Shown here one piece after another: positions 20,300-30,602 of a DNA stretch of 64,000 nt. The notes beneath the pieces were generated by a model. It worked only from the letters and a program-made list of their open reading frames with translations. It did not search any database and had not been told where the DNA came from. The DNA lies in NCBI RefSeq assembly GCF_021216675.1, contig NZ_CP086120.1, forward strand, positions 124,001-188,000, written 5' to 3'. Source of the DNA: Streptomyces gobiensis. Its GTDB lineage: Bacteria; Actinomycetota; Actinomycetes; Streptomycetales; Streptomycetaceae. The position numbers were made by a program, and so were the translations under genes. How positions within the stretch are numbered: position 1 is the stretch's first letter; the number at the start of each line of letters is the position of its first letter.

Positions 20300-20313
20300 G
20301 CGGAGGAGAACGT

Positions 20314-21150
20314 ATGTTTCGACCTGGGATCCCCCTGCCCAGCACCGATGACGACGCAGGGACGGGTCAGCCGCGTCCCGTGGAAGAAGACCCTCGGCAG
20401 CCGACCGCCGCCGAGCGAGTACGAACCCTCGTGGAGTCCAGCGTATCCGCCGTACTGAGAATTCCCGGCGTCGAGCCCGATGAGCTGGGCTCCGGGGTGC
20501 CGCAGTCACGGGCGGTGACCTCCGACGGGGACGTGGTCGTACTGGTCCCGGCCGACTCCCCGGCCGCACGGGCCGCCGCCTACGCCCAGGACGACGACCT
20601 CACCGCCGTGATGGAAATCACGGATGTCGCACCGGTCTCGGTGCCCCACCGGATCCGCGGGCGGGCCTGGGTCACCGGCTGGCTGACAGCGGTGCGCGGC
20701 GCCGACCGGGGCGAATGCGGCAAGCTGCTCGCCGAGCGCCACCCGGCCGGTCCGCCGGTCAGCGGCCCGGGATGGATGATGCTGCGACTGGAGGTCGGCG
20801 AGGCGTATATCGACGATCTGTGGGGTGAGAGCCAGGTCGAGCCGGACGATTTCGCGGCGGCCCAGGCCGATCCGCTGGTGCCGCACGAGGCTGATCTGCT
20901 GCAGCATCTGGCGGCCGCGCACAGTGAGCAGGTAGGCGGCCTGTGCGCACTGCTGGGCGAGCGGGAAGGTCCCTGTGCCGCGGGGCGGCGTGCGGTACCA
21001 CTGGCGCTGGACCGTTTTGGGCTGCGGGTGCGGTACTGCGGAGAGAGCGACGGGTTCGACGCGCGCTTTGAGTTCCCGGAGCCGGTGGCTGACGTGGCGC
21101 AGCTGCGGCGGGCCATGCACCGGCTGTTCGAGGCGGCTGCGGTGGAGTAG
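20314..21150 (+). CDS. DUF2470 (HugZ C-terminal-like) protein
   Basis: The 278 residues end in a DUF2470 domain (HEADLLQHLAAAHSEQV through FEFPEPVADVAQLRRAMHRLF). This is the domain found at the C-terminus of HugZ-type haem oxygenases and pyridoxamine-oxidase-like proteins. The N-terminal half could be a degenerate split-barrel flavin/haem fold. The ATG at 20314 has a GGAGGAG site. The iron box upstream makes a role in haem or iron metabolism plausible. In the usual HugZ arrangement a His near the C-terminus binds haem; I cannot assign it confidently. Confidence 0.75.
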   Translation: MFRPGIPLPSTDDDAGTGQPRPVEEDPRQPTAAERVRTLVESSVSAVLRIPGVEPDELGSGVPQSRAVTSDGDVVVLVPADSPAARAAAYAQDDDLTAVMEITDVAPVSVPHRIRGRAWVTGWLTAVRGADRGECGKLLAERHPAGPPVSGPGWMMLRLEVGEAYIDDLWGESQVEPDDFAAAQADPLVPHEADLLQHLAAAHSEQVGGLCALLGEREGPCAAGRRAVPLALDRFGLRVRYCGESDGFDARFEFPEPVADVAQLRRAMHRLFEAAAVE

Positions 21151-21152
21151 CG

Positions 21153-22520
21153 CTACCGCTCGTCGGGCAACGGCTCGTCGCGCAGCCGGGCGCGGACGCG
21201 TTCGGCGACGTCGGCATACCGGGCCTCGGCGCCGTACCGGGTGGGCTCGTAGTACCGCTTGCCGTGGATCTCATCCGGGGCGTACCGCTGTGCCGCGATG
21301 CCGCCGGGCAGATCGTGCGGGTACTGATACCCCTTGCCGTGGCCGAGCTTGTCGGAGCCCTTGTAGTGGCTGTCCCGCAGATGCGGCGGCACCGGTCCGG
21401 CGAGCCCGGCCCGGACATCCGCGAGCGCGGCGTCGATGGCCAGGTAGGCGGCGTTCGACTTGGGGGCCAGGGCGAGGGCCACGGTCGCCTGGCTGAGGGT
21501 GATACGGGCCTCGGGGAAGCCGATCATCGCCACGGCCTGGGCCGCCGCCACCGCCGTCTGCAGGGCGGTGGGATCGGCCAGACCGATGTCCTCGCTGGCG
21601 GAGATCATCAGCCGTCTGGCGATAAAGCGCGGATCCTCCCCCGCCTCGATCATCCGGGCCAGATAGTGCAGTGCGGCGTCCACGTCCGAACCACGGATGG
21701 ATTTGATGAGGGCACTGGCCACGTCGTAGTGCTGGTCACCATCGCGGTCGTACTTCACCGCGGCCCGGTCGACAGCCTCCTCCAGCGTCGCCAGGGAGAT
21801 CGCGCTCTCGCCCTTGGCCATGGCCGCGCCCGCTCCGGCCTCCAGCGCGGTCAGCGCCCGGCGGGCGTCGCCGCCTGCTATCCGCAGCAGATGGCCTTCG
21901 GCGTCCTCGGGGAGCGTGACCGCCCCGGCCAGGCCCCGGGCGTCGGTGACCGCCCGGCGCAGCAGCCCGCGCAGATCGTCGTCGGTCAGCGACTCCAGAG
22001 TGAGCAGCAGGGAGCGGGAGAGCAGCGGGGAGATCACCGAGAAGTACGGATTCTCGGTGGTGGCCGCGATCAGCGTCACCCAGCGGTTCTCAACGGCGGG
22101 CAGCAGCGAATCCTGCTGGGCCTTGCTGAAGCGGTGGATCTCATCGAGGAAGAGGACCGTGTCCTTGCCGTACGCGCCGGAGGAGCGCCGGGCGCCGTCG
22201 ATGACCGCCCGCACTTCCTTGACTCCGGCGGTGATGGCCGACAGCTCGACAAAGCGCTTCTCGGTCGCCTGGCTGACCACATAGGCGAGGGTCGTCTTGC
22301 CGGTGCCCGGCGGCCCCCACAGGATCACCGAGGAGGAACCGGCCGGGCCCCCGCCGCCTTCACCGACCAGGCGGCGCAGCGGGGATCCGGGGCGCAGCAG
22401 ATGCTGCTGGCCCACGACGTCATCGAGGGTGCGCGGGCGCATACGGACGGCCAGCGGGCTGGCGGATGGATCCTGCGCCTGGCGTTCCTCTGCGGCGGCG
22501 GTGAACAAGTCGGGCTCCAC
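21153..22520 (-). CDS. rarA: Replication-associated recombination protein A (MgsA/WRNIP1 family AAA+ ATPase)
   Basis: AAA+ clamp-loader-like ATPase acting at stalled replication forks. The 455 residues have Walker [13 protein letters not shown], Walker [10 protein letters not shown] with the SKAQQDSLL segment typical of the family, a sensor-1 TTENP motif and the C-terminal tetramerisation domain ([17 protein letters not shown]). The start is GTG at 22520. It converges with the DUF2470 gene, with stops two bases apart, and is followed upstream by a repeat fragment. Confidence 0.94.
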   Translation of the reverse strand: MEPDLFTAAAEERQAQDPSASPLAVRMRPRTLDDVVGQQHLLRPGSPLRRLVGEGGGGPAGSSSVILWGPPGTGKTTLAYVVSQATEKRFVELSAITAGVKEVRAVIDGARRSSGAYGKDTVLFLDEIHRFSKAQQDSLLPAVENRWVTLIAATTENPYFSVISPLLSRSLLLTLESLTDDDLRGLLRRAVTDARGLAGAVTLPEDAEGHLLRIAGGDARRALTALEAGAGAAMAKGESAISLATLEEAVDRAAVKYDRDGDQHYDVASALIKSIRGSDVDAALHYLARMIEAGEDPRFIARRLMISASEDIGLADPTALQTAVAAAQAVAMIGFPEARITLSQATVALALAPKSNAAYLAIDAALADVRAGLAGPVPPHLRDSHYKGSDKLGHGKGYQYPHDLPGGIAAQRYAPDEIHGKRYYEPTRYGAEARYADVAERVRARLRDEPLPDER

Positions 22521-22569
22521 GGTGGAACCCTAAACGACGCCGCTGACAGCCCTGGCGGGCCGGAGGGGC

Positions 22570-22622
22570 CTCGCCTTTTTGCCGGTATGCGGCTCCGCCG
22601 CGTGGCGGGGCTTCGTCGGGCG
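22570..22622. repeat. Fragment of the intergenic repeat (GCGGCTCCGCCGC module)
   Basis: GCCGGTATGCGGCTCCGCC and the following GCGTGGCGGGGCTTC correspond to the middle module of the composite repeat seen at 3413-3450 and 63255-63300. It sits in the short gap between the VKOR-type gene and rarA and may form a hairpin that ends the VKOR message. Confidence 0.5.
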
Positions 22623-22624
22623 GC

Positions 22625-23272
22625 TTAGCTGGTCCAGAAGTCCCACCAGCGGGTCAGGATCAGCATGCCGATAATGCCGACATGCACCACCGGCAGCACC
22701 CAGTGGAACTCGAGCACGCCGCGCCGCAGCGCGGCCGGGGCCGGAATGATGTTGTGCCGCAGGTTGTGCACAAGCGTGTACCAGAACATAAAGATCGTGG
22801 CGACCCAGGCCAGGTTGCACCACAGGCACAGCGAGTTGATGACATACAGCGACTGGTACATCAGCCAGGTACAGAAGGCGACGCCGAAGAGAGTGCCGCC
22901 CTGCAGACCGAGCCAGAACCAGCGGCGGTGCCTGGCGCCGGAAAGCGCCGCGACCCCGATGGCGATCACCACGGAGTAGGTGACCAGGCCAAGCATGGGA
23001 TTGGGGAATCCGAAGGCCGATGCCTGGTCGCTCTCCATGATGTTGCCGCAGGAGACGATGGGGTTCAGGCTGCAGCCGGGGGTGAAGCTCTCCCCGGCTG
23101 CCTTCGCCTCCAGGAGCTTGAACTTGTCGATCGTGATGACCCAGGCTGCGAGCAGCCCTGCCGCCCCGCTCACGATCAGCAGCCAGGCGAAGGAGCGGCT
23201 CGCCGCGACGGCACCCCGCGATGGCCCGTTCTGGCCAGTGCCGGCCGTGTCAGCGGGTGCCGTCGTCGTCAT
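22625..23272 (-). CDS. Vitamin K epoxide reductase family membrane protein
   Basis: VKOR homologues in actinobacteria reoxidise DsbA-type proteins using menaquinone. The 215 residues contain four to five transmembrane helices. The two loop cysteines (Cys67 and Cys75, in PGCSLNPIVSCGN) and the active CxxC (Cys149-Cys152, SLCLWCNLAW) are all present. I chose the ATG at 23272; an in-frame ATG at 23317 and a TTG at 23320 exist without a good ribosome site. A DsbA-like gene occurs elsewhere in the window (55458-55982), a possible partner by function rather than position. Confidence 0.9.
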   Translation of the reverse strand: MTTTAPADTAGTGQNGPSRGAVAASRSFAWLLIVSGAAGLLAAWVITIDKFKLLEAKAAGESFTPGCSLNPIVSCGNIMESDQASAFGFPNPMLGLVTYSVVIAIGVAALSGARHRRWFWLGLQGGTLFGVAFCTWLMYQSLYVINSLCLWCNLAWVATIFMFWYTLVHNLRHNIIPAPAALRRGVLEFHWVLPVVHVGIIGMLILTRWWDFWTS

Positions 23273-23331
23273 AGTGTGTGTCGTCCTGTCGTCCGAGGTC
23301 TGCTGACTATTGTGCATCAACGACTCAGGGG

Positions 23332-24591
23332 TCAGCCGAGTTTCGCGAGCACTTCGGCCACCGCCGTATCGAGTGCGACCGCTGTCTGCTCACCGCTGTC
23401 CAGGTCCTTGATCTGGAGCACCCCCTCGGCGAGGTCGCGCTCGCCCAGCACGAGTGCGTAGCGGGCGCCGGAGCGGTTGGCTGACTTCATGGCGTTCTTC
23501 ATGCCCTTGCCACCGTAGGCAAAGTCCGCCGCCACACCCCCACGGCGCAGTTCGGTGATCACGCCGAAGAGGGCCCGCCGGGCCTCCTCACCGATCGGGA
23601 CGGCGAACACATCGGTGCGCGACGGAAGCTCCAGCGTGACGCCCTCCGCACGCAGCGCGAGCACCGTACGGTCCACCCCGAGCGCCCAGCCGACGGAGGG
23701 CAGCGCCGGACCGCCGATCATCTCCGAGAGCCCGTCGTAGCGGCCACCGCCGCCGACGGCGGACTGAGAGCCAAGGCCATCGTGGACGAACTCAAAGGTG
23801 GTGCGGGTGTAGTAGTCCAGGCCACGGACCAGCTTGGGATCGTCCTCGAAGGCGACACCGGCGGCGATGAGCAGTTCACGCACCTGCTCGTGGTAGATCT
23901 TGCACGCCTCACAGAGGTGGTCGCGCATCATCGGGGCACCGATGAGCTGCTGCTGTACGCTATCCCGTTTGTCATCGAGGACCCGCAGCGGGTTGATGTC
24001 AATCCGCTGGCGGGTGTCCTCATCGAGGTCGAGGCCGCGTAGAAAGTCCTGGAGTGCCGCCCGGTAGACCGGGCGGCACTCGGTGTCCCCCAGCGAGTTG
24101 AGCAGCAGCCGGAAATTCTGCAGGCCCAGGGACCTGTAGGCGTCGACGGCCAGAATGATCAGCTCGGCGTCCAGCGCCGGGTCCTCGGAGCCCAGCGCCT
24201 CGGCGCCTACCTGTGAGAAGTGCCGGTAACGACCGGCCTGCGGCCGCTCGTAGCGGTAGTACGAGCCGGAGTACCAGAGCTTCACCGGCAGCGCGCCACG
24301 GTGCAGATTCGCCTGGAGGGCGGCGCGCAGCACGGAGGCGGTGCCCTCGGGGCGCAGGGCCAGCTCATCACCGCCCTTGGTGGTGAGGGTGTACATCTCC
24401 TTGGTCACGATGTCGGTGGACTCACCGACGCCGCGGGCGAAGAGGGCGGCCTGTTCAAAGCCGGGCGTCTCGATATAGCCGTATCCCGCGCGCTTGAGTG
24501 GCGCGGCGATCGCCTCGCGCACCGCCAGATAATCAGCCGAATCCGGTGGAATCAGGTCATACGTGCCCTTAGGGGCGGAAAAAGTGCTCAC
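23332..24591 (-). CDS. hisS: Histidyl-tRNA synthetase
   Basis: Class II synthetase charging tRNA-His. The 419 residues contain motif 1 ([11 protein letters not shown]), motif 2 ([18 protein letters not shown]), the histidine-binding [15 protein letters not shown] loop and [12 protein letters not shown], followed by an anticodon-binding domain. The GTG start at 24591 gives [18 protein letters not shown] N-terminal sequence typical of the enzyme. It is followed downstream by the VKOR gene and preceded by an MBL-fold hydrolase gene twelve bases away, probably in one operon. Confidence 0.97.
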   Translation of the reverse strand: MSTFSAPKGTYDLIPPDSADYLAVREAIAAPLKRAGYGYIETPGFEQAALFARGVGESTDIVTKEMYTLTTKGGDELALRPEGTASVLRAALQANLHRGALPVKLWYSGSYYRYERPQAGRYRHFSQVGAEALGSEDPALDAELIILAVDAYRSLGLQNFRLLLNSLGDTECRPVYRAALQDFLRGLDLDEDTRQRIDINPLRVLDDKRDSVQQQLIGAPMMRDHLCEACKIYHEQVRELLIAAGVAFEDDPKLVRGLDYYTRTTFEFVHDGLGSQSAVGGGGRYDGLSEMIGGPALPSVGWALGVDRTVLALRAEGVTLELPSRTDVFAVPIGEEARRALFGVITELRRGGVAADFAYGGKGMKNAMKSANRSGARYALVLGERDLAEGVLQIKDLDSGEQTAVALDTAVAEVLAKLG

Positions 24592-24603
24592 GGATTGTTC
24601 TCG

Positions 24604-25320
24604 CTACATTCCTCGTCGTGGGGCGGCCGTCGCGCCGCCGCCAGGGCCGCCCGCTGCCACATCCCGCATAAAGGGATTGGTGGCGCGTTCGCGGCCGATG
24701 GTGGTCTGGGGGCCATGGCCGGACAGCACCACGGTCGAGTCATCGAGCGGCAGGCACACCCGTGCCAGCGATCCGAGGAGCTCGGCGTGGTCGCCGCCGG
24801 GCAGATCGGTACGTCCGACGGAGCCGGCGAACAGCAGGTCGCCCGAGAAGAAGACCGGTGGAACGTCGTCCTGCTCGGGCAGCTTGAAGGTCACCGACCC
24901 CTTGGTATGACCTGGCGCGTGTGCGACGGTCAGCTCCAGACCGGCCAGCTCCAACCGCGATCCGTCCGTGAGCTCCTGGACATCGTCCGGCTCTCCCACG
25001 GTCAGCTCGCCCATCAACGGCTGCCCGATGGAGCGGCCCAGCCCCTTCTCCGGGTCGCTCATCATGTAGCGGTCGGCGGGGTGGATCCAGGCCGGGACAC
25101 CGTGGGCACCGCAAACGGGCACCACCGAGGCCACATGGTCGAGATGGCCATGGGTGAGCACCACGGCGACCGGCTTCAGCCGGTGCTTGGCGATGGCCTC
25201 CTCGACACCTTCGGCGGCCTGGTGGCCTGGGTCGATGATCACGCACTCCTCACCAGCGGCGGGGGCGACCAGATAACAATTGGTCCCCCAGGCCCCGGCG
25301 GGGAACCCGGCAATGAGCAC
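24604..25320 (-). CDS. MBL-fold metallo-hydrolase (glyoxalase II-like)
   Basis: The 238 residues contain the metallo-beta-lactamase fold with the metal motif THGHLDH, an APGHTKG histidine and the SGDLLFAGSVGRTD aspartate, then SGHGPQTTIGRE carrying the last His. This resembles hydroxyacylglutathione hydrolase-like proteins commonly located beside hisS. Actinobacteria lack glutathione, so the true thioester substrate is uncertain (mycothiol derivatives are one possibility, by inference). The start is GTG at 25320, divergent from the cyclophilin gene. Confidence 0.88.
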   Translation of the reverse strand: MLIAGFPAGAWGTNCYLVAPAAGEECVIIDPGHQAAEGVEEAIAKHRLKPVAVVLTHGHLDHVASVVPVCGAHGVPAWIHPADRYMMSDPEKGLGRSIGQPLMGELTVGEPDDVQELTDGSRLELAGLELTVAHAPGHTKGSVTFKLPEQDDVPPVFFSGDLLFAGSVGRTDLPGGDHAELLGSLARVCLPLDDSTVVLSGHGPQTTIGRERATNPFMRDVAAGGPGGGATAAPRRGM

Positions 25321-25453
25321 GATCGTCCTTCAGTCGTCCGGCAGAGGGTTGGGCAGTTCAGAGCCTACCGGCGGCGGCGCGGCCGTCGCGAACCCGTATA
25401 CGGTACGGGCAACCTCTGGCACGTATGTACGCATGGTCCGAAGGAGACGTCCC

Positions 25454-26278
25454 GTGGTCAGCAGTGAGCAGCGGCGCAAGCAGCTCGCGCAGCAGAAGCT
25501 CGCCCGCCAGGAGCAGCGGCGGGCCGCCGCGCGCCGGAAGGCGCGGATCCGGAACTCAGCGATCGCGGGCGGACTCGTCCTGGTGCTCGCGGCGGGCATC
25601 GTGTATGCCACGGGCGCGCTGGGCGGCGACAGGAACGACGACGGGGAGAAGGACAGTGGAGACACCAAGGCCTCCTCGGATCTCTGCGAGAAGCCCGCGA
25701 AGGGCGAGCCGAACGGCAAGCAGTGGAAGAAAGAGCCGAAGATGGCGATCGACACCTCAGCGTCGTACGTCATGAACCTCGAGACCACATGCGGCGATAT
25801 CGGCATCAAGCTGGACGCCGCGAAGGCACCGCGTACCGTGAACTCCTTCAACTTCCTGGCAGGTAACGGGTACTTCGACCACACCCGCTGCCACCGTCTG
25901 GTCGACCAGGGCATCTATGTGCTGCAGTGCGGCGACCCGACGGGTACGGGCCAGGGCGGCCCCGGCTACACCATTCCGGACGAGAATCTGAAGGACCCGA
26001 AGGTCAAGGACAAGGTCTACCCGGCCGGCACCGTGGCAATGGCCAATACGTACAACGCCCAGACCGGCAAGGGCCGCAACACCGGCGGCAGCCAGTTCTT
26101 CCTGGTCTACGAGGACAGTCCGCTGCCCCCGGACTACACCCCGTTCGGGACGGTCAACACCGGCATGGACGTGCTGAGGAAGATCGCGGAAGAGGGTTCC
26201 GTCAGCGATCCGCAGATTCAGGCCACGGTGCCGAAGGCGAACGTGGTGATCAACAAGGCGCCGGTCAGCAAGAGCTGA
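25454..26278 (+). CDS. Membrane-anchored cyclophilin-type peptidyl-prolyl isomerase
   Basis: The 274 residues start with a highly charged Arg/Gln/Lys region (about 1-33), one membrane helix (34-56) and a linker, then a cyclophilin domain. Conserved cyclophilin features are FDHTRCHRLV, GDPTGTGQGGPGYTIPDE and GGSQFFLVYEDSPLPPDYTPFG. The isomerase domain should lie outside the membrane. The GTG at 25454 follows AAGGAG by seven bases; earlier in-frame starts lack a site. It likely assists folding of exported proteins. Confidence 0.9.
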   Translation: MVSSEQRRKQLAQQKLARQEQRRAAARRKARIRNSAIAGGLVLVLAAGIVYATGALGGDRNDDGEKDSGDTKASSDLCEKPAKGEPNGKQWKKEPKMAIDTSASYVMNLETTCGDIGIKLDAAKAPRTVNSFNFLAGNGYFDHTRCHRLVDQGIYVLQCGDPTGTGQGGPGYTIPDENLKDPKVKDKVYPAGTVAMANTYNAQTGKGRNTGGSQFFLVYEDSPLPPDYTPFGTVNTGMDVLRKIAEEGSVSDPQIQATVPKANVVINKAPVSKS

Positions 26279-26490
26279 GACATGCCAAGCGTGGAATTTC
26301 GGTCGCGCTGGATGCGGACAGCCTGGCCGCCGGTCGCCTATGTTGGCGTTGTGTAGGGTGCCTGCTCCGGCCAGGCGATCAGCCCAGGCGATCAGCATTG
26401 TGAACCATTCCGAAGAACAGTCGGCCGGACGACAACTGTGGACGATGCCGGGGGTGCGGTGCCCCGTCGGTGTCATGTGGAGGAGGCGCT

Positions 26491-27720
26491 GTGAGCAGCG
26501 ACCCGTGGGGCCGCGTCGATGAGACGGGGACCGTGTACGTGCGTACCGCCGATGGCGAAAAGGTCGTCGGCTCATGGCAGGCAGGCTCCCCAGAGGAGGC
26601 CCTGGCCTACTTCGAGCGCAAGTACGAGGGCCTGGTCGTGGAGATCGGCCTCCTTGAGCGCCGGGTGAAGACCACCGATCTGTCGGCCAAGGACGCGATG
26701 AGCGCGATCGGGCATCTGCGCGAGCAGGTGGACGCCCATCACGCGGTCGGCGACCTGGACGCGCTGCGCAAGCGGCTCGACAAGCTGACTGAGACGGTCG
26801 AGGCCCGTCGTGAGGAGCGCAAGGCAGCCAAGGCCAGGCAGTCCGAGGAGGCACGCAAGGCCAAGGAAGCGCTGGTCGCCGAGGCTGAGGAGCTTGCGCG
26901 CAGCGAACAGTGGCGGGCGGCCGGTGAGCGGCTGCGCGCACTGGTCGACACCTGGAAGGGCCTGCCCCGGCTGGACCGCAAGACGGACGACGAGCTGTGG
27001 CACCGTTTCTCCCATGCCCGCTCGGCCTTCTCCAAGCGCCGCAAGGCGCACTTCGCCGCGCTGGACGCGCAGCGCGAGGAGGCACGACAGCGCAAGGAGA
27101 AGCTGGTCGCCGAGGCCGAAGCGCTCTCGGACTCACGGGACTGGGGCCCGACGGCCGCCAAGTACCGCGAGCTGATGCAGGAGTGGAAGGCCGCGGGCCG
27201 GGCGCAGCGTGAGCACGAAGATACTCTGTGGCAGCGCTTCCGTGGTGCACAGGACGTCTTCTTCCAGGCACGCGGTGAGGTGTTCGCGGAGCGGGACGCG
27301 GAGCAGCGGGAGAACCTGGCCCGTAAGGAGGAGCTGGTCACCGAGGCCGAGAAGCTCCTGCCGATCACCGACCTCAAGGCGGCGCGGGCGGCCTTCCGGG
27401 CCATCAATGAGCGCTGGGACGCCGTTGGTCATGTGCCGCGGGACGCCCGGCCGAAGATCGAGGGCCGGATGCATGCTGTGGAACGGGCCATCCAGGAGGC
27501 CGAGGAGGCCGAGTGGCGCCGCACCAACCCGGAGGCGCGGGCACGGGCGGCCGGGCTGACCGGACAGTTGCAGGACGCGGTCGACAAACTCCGTGCGCAG
27601 GCCGAGAAGGCCCGGGCGGCGGGGAACACGGCCAAGGCCGAGAAGCTGGAGAAGGAGCTGGCCGGCCGGCAGGAGCTGCTGGACCAGGCACTCAAGGGCT
27701 TGGAGGAGTTCGGCGGCTGA
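26491..27720 (+). CDS. DUF349 coiled-coil repeat protein
   Basis: The 409 residues have a short N-terminal domain (about 1-60), then almost continuous charged helix. Three copies of the DUF349 repeat can be aligned around WRAAGERLRALVDTWKGLPR, WGPTAAKYRELMQEWKAAGR and LKAARAAFRAINERWDAVGH. The function of DUF349 proteins is poorly defined; the repeats suggest a scaffold or nucleic-acid-associated coiled coil. The GTG start at 26491 follows GGAGGAGG. It converges with relA across a strong terminator. Confidence 0.88.
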   Translation: MSSDPWGRVDETGTVYVRTADGEKVVGSWQAGSPEEALAYFERKYEGLVVEIGLLERRVKTTDLSAKDAMSAIGHLREQVDAHHAVGDLDALRKRLDKLTETVEARREERKAAKARQSEEARKAKEALVAEAEELARSEQWRAAGERLRALVDTWKGLPRLDRKTDDELWHRFSHARSAFSKRRKAHFAALDAQREEARQRKEKLVAEAEALSDSRDWGPTAAKYRELMQEWKAAGRAQREHEDTLWQRFRGAQDVFFQARGEVFAERDAEQRENLARKEELVTEAEKLLPITDLKAARAAFRAINERWDAVGHVPRDARPKIEGRMHAVERAIQEAEEAEWRRTNPEARARAAGLTGQLQDAVDKLRAQAEKARAAGNTAKAEKLEKELAGRQELLDQALKGLEEFGG

Positions 27721-27732
27721 GGGGTTCCGGCC

Positions 27733-27767
27733 GGGGCGGGAGGTGGGGGTTCCCCACCTCCCGCCCC
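27733..27767. terminator. Bidirectional terminator between the DUF349 gene and relA
   Basis: A 16-bp perfect stem, GGGGCGGGAGGTGGGG (27733-27748) pairing with 27752-27767, has a three-base loop. It lies 12 bases after the DUF349 stop and 23 bases before the relA stop on the other strand. Confidence 0.75.
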
Positions 27768-27790
27768 TGTGCGGCCTGTCAGCCTGCCCG

Positions 27791-30331
27791 TTACGGTCTG
27801 CGCGCCGACGTGACGCGGTAGACGTCGTAGACGCCTTCTACGCCGCGGACCGCCTTGAGGACATGGCCCAGGTGCTTGGGGTCGCCCATCTCGAAAGTGA
27901 AACGGGAGGTGGCGACCCGGTCGCGGGAGGTCTGGACGGCCGCCGACAGGATGTTGACGTGCTGGTCCGAGAGGACCCGGGTGACATCCGAGAGCAGCCG
28001 GGAGCGGTCCAGCGCCTCGACCTGGATGGCGACCAGGAAGACGGAAGACTGGGTGGGCGCCCATTCGACCTCGAGGATGCGCTCCGGCTCCCGGGAGAGC
28101 GAGTCGACGTTGACGCAGTCGGCGCGGTGAACCGATACGCCGCTGCCACGGGTGACAAACCCGATGATGGGGTCACCGGGCACAGGTGTGCAGCAGCGGG
28201 CCAGCTTGACCCAGACGTCATCGACGCCCTTGACGATCACGCCGGGGTCAGCGCTGGAGCGCCGCTTGGCCCGGCGCTGGATCGGTGGGGCGGTCTCGGC
28301 GATGTCCTCGTTCGCGGCGTCCTCGCCACCGAGGGCCTGGACAAGCTTCTGGACGACGTTCTGCGCGGAGACATGGCCCTCGCCAATAGCCGCGTAGAGC
28401 GAGGAAATGTCCGGGTAGCGCATCTCATGCGCCAGGGTGACCAGTGAGTCGCCGGTGAGAATGCGCTGGATCGGCAGATTCTGCTTGCGCATCGCGCGGG
28501 CGATGGAGTCCTTGCCCTGCTCGATGGCCTCCTCACGGCGCTCCTTGGAGAACCACGCACGGATCTTGTTGCGGGCGCGGGGAGACTTGACGAAGCCGAG
28601 CCAGTCCCGGGAGGGCCCGGCGCCGGATGCCTTGGAGGTGAAGACCTCCACGGTGTCGCCGTTGTCCAGGGTCGACTCGAGCGGGACAAGCCGCCCGTTG
28701 ACCCGGGCGCCGATGGTGCGGTGGCCGACCTCGGTATGGACGGCATAGGCGAAGTCGACGGGGGTGGCCCCGGCCGGAAGCGCTATGACATCGCCCTTGG
28801 GGGTGAAGACAAAGACCTCGTTACGGGAGAGGTCGAAGCGCAGCGACTCCAGGAACTCGCCTGGATCCTCGGTCTCCTTCTGCCAGTCGAGCAGCTGCCG
28901 CAGCCACGCCATGTCATTGACGGCGTCTTCCTTGCCGGCCTTCTTCGGCACATCCGTACGCACCTTGGAGGAGCCCGCCACGGCCTCCTGCTTGTACTTC
29001 CAGTGCGCGGCGATGCCGTATTCGGCGCGGCGGTGCATATCGAAGGTGCGGATCTGCATCTCGACGGGCTTGCCGCCCGGCCCGATGACCGTCGTGTGCA
29101 GCGACTGGTACATATTGAACTTGGGCATCGCGATGTAGTCCTTGAACCGCCCGGGCACCGGATTCCACCGGGCGTGCACGGTGCCCAGCGCCGCGTAGCA
29201 GTCACGGACGGTGTCGACGAGGACACGGATGCCCACCAGGTCGTAGATCTCGGCGAAGTCGCGGCCGCGCACGATCATCTTCTGGTAGACGCTGTAGTAG
29301 TGCTTGGGGCGCCCGGTCACGGTCGCCTTGATGCGGGCGCCGCGCAGATCGGACTGGACCTCGTCGGTGACGATCGCCAGGTACTCGTCGCGCTTGGGGG
29401 CGCGCTCGGCGACCAGCCGCACGATCTCGTCGTACATCTTGGGATAGAGGATCGCGAACGCGAGATCCTCCAGCTCCCACTTGATGGTGTTCATGCCCAG
29501 ACGGTGGGCGAGCGGAGCGTAGATCTCCAGGGTCTCGCGGGCCTTCTGCTCCTGCTTCTCCCGGCGCAGGAAGCGCATGGTGCGCATATTGTGCAGCCGG
29601 TCGGCGAGCTTGATGACCAGGACCCGTGGGTCCTTCGCCATGGCGACGACCATCTTGCGTACGGTCTCGGCCTGGGCGGCCTCACCGAACTTGACCTTGT
29701 CCAGCTTGGTGACGCCGTCGACCAGGAGGGCGACCTGGTCGCCGAAGTCCCGGCGCAGGGTGTCCAGGCCGTACTCGGTGTCCTCGACGGTGTCGTGCAG
29801 CAGGCCCGCCATCAGGGTCGCCGGGTCCATGCCGAGCTCGGCGAGGATGGTGGTGACGGCCAAGGGGTGGGTGATGTACGGGTCGCCGCTCTTGCGCTTC
29901 TGGCCGCGGTGCCAGCGCTCGGCCACCTGATAGGCCCGCTCGATCTGGCGCAGGGTGGAGGTGTCGGCCTTCGGGTCGTTGCCGCGCACTATCCGCAGCA
30001 GGGGCTCCAGGACGGGGTTGTACGGGCTGGAGCGCTGCACACCGAGCCGGGCGAGGCGGGCACGTACGCGGTTGGAGGAGCCGTAGCGGCCGGAGACCCC
30101 CGAGACGGCACGCGCGGGCGAGACCTGGGCGCGCGCGCCCGGGTCCTCCTTCTTGCCCACCGCTGTCGACCCCGAGCCCGCACGGGCGGCTGCCTGGGGG
30201 CTGCTGGAAGACTGCGGCTTGGCGGTGTCGCCACTGCCCTGGTCGGGCGTCTTATCCGCGCCCTGGGCGGGTGCGGATGAGTCGGCGTCCCGGCGCTGTG
30301 CGGCGGTGAGCGGCTGGGACTCGTCTGGCAA
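27791..30331 (-). CDS. relA: Long RelA/SpoT homologue, (p)ppGpp synthetase/hydrolase
   Basis: Central enzyme of the stringent response. The TTG at 30331 with GAGGAG five bases upstream gives 846 residues starting [11 protein letters not shown]; a further ATG-type start at 30466 is less supported. After a low-complexity N-terminus (about 1-100) come the HD hydrolase domain ([14 protein letters not shown]), the synthetase domain, then TGS, helical, zinc-finger-like and ACT domains. The PGRFKDYIA motif is the basic RxKD type found in bifunctional Rel proteins. The HD motif looks intact, so both activities are expected. Confidence 0.96.
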   Translation of the reverse strand: MPDESQPLTAAQRRDADSSAPAQGADKTPDQGSGDTAKPQSSSSPQAAARAGSGSTAVGKKEDPGARAQVSPARAVSGVSGRYGSSNRVRARLARLGVQRSSPYNPVLEPLLRIVRGNDPKADTSTLRQIERAYQVAERWHRGQKRKSGDPYITHPLAVTTILAELGMDPATLMAGLLHDTVEDTEYGLDTLRRDFGDQVALLVDGVTKLDKVKFGEAAQAETVRKMVVAMAKDPRVLVIKLADRLHNMRTMRFLRREKQEQKARETLEIYAPLAHRLGMNTIKWELEDLAFAILYPKMYDEIVRLVAERAPKRDEYLAIVTDEVQSDLRGARIKATVTGRPKHYYSVYQKMIVRGRDFAEIYDLVGIRVLVDTVRDCYAALGTVHARWNPVPGRFKDYIAMPKFNMYQSLHTTVIGPGGKPVEMQIRTFDMHRRAEYGIAAHWKYKQEAVAGSSKVRTDVPKKAGKEDAVNDMAWLRQLLDWQKETEDPGEFLESLRFDLSRNEVFVFTPKGDVIALPAGATPVDFAYAVHTEVGHRTIGARVNGRLVPLESTLDNGDTVEVFTSKASGAGPSRDWLGFVKSPRARNKIRAWFSKERREEAIEQGKDSIARAMRKQNLPIQRILTGDSLVTLAHEMRYPDISSLYAAIGEGHVSAQNVVQKLVQALGGEDAANEDIAETAPPIQRRAKRRSSADPGVIVKGVDDVWVKLARCCTPVPGDPIIGFVTRGSGVSVHRADCVNVDSLSREPERILEVEWAPTQSSVFLVAIQVEALDRSRLLSDVTRVLSDQHVNILSAAVQTSRDRVATSRFTFEMGDPKHLGHVLKAVRGVEGVYDVYRVTSARRP

Positions 30332-30540
30332 GAGCACTCCTCGAGTGGACCCTCCTTGGCCGAAGACGGACGAGAAGGGATGTTCCGGCCCCCAGAAACA
30401 GATCTGGGCCTCCATGATATCGGCGCCGACGGCCCTGCTGGCGCGCGGCCGCCCAGAGCCTGCCACCGGTGGGGCTCCAGTGGCATGGCAGAAGGGCCGG
30501 GGAGCCAGCGATGTGGCCGCACAGGATGTTCTTCAGCGAA

Positions 30541-30577
30541 GAGAAAGGGCGTCCCGGGAAATCCGGGGCGCCCTCTC
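30541..30577 (-). terminator. Terminator after apt
   Basis: A 15-bp imperfect stem (30541-30557 with 30563-30577) has an ATTT-type loop and, on the minus strand, is followed by a short T-rich run (CCCTTTCTCT). It lies 26 bases past the apt stop, before relA. The 270-base gap otherwise should carry the relA promoter, which I could not locate. Confidence 0.6.
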
Positions 30578-30602
30578 CTGCGGCATGCGCGTTGGGTGGT
30601 GG

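Noticed and set aside
25757..27271. A 504-codon minus-strand frame across the cyclophilin and DUF349 genes
   Set aside because: It spans two well-supported plus-strand genes and reads as Pro/Arg-rich antisense.
28721..30280. A 519-codon plus-strand open frame opposite relA
   Set aside because: It is the shadow of relA; the product is low-complexity with no recognisable motif.
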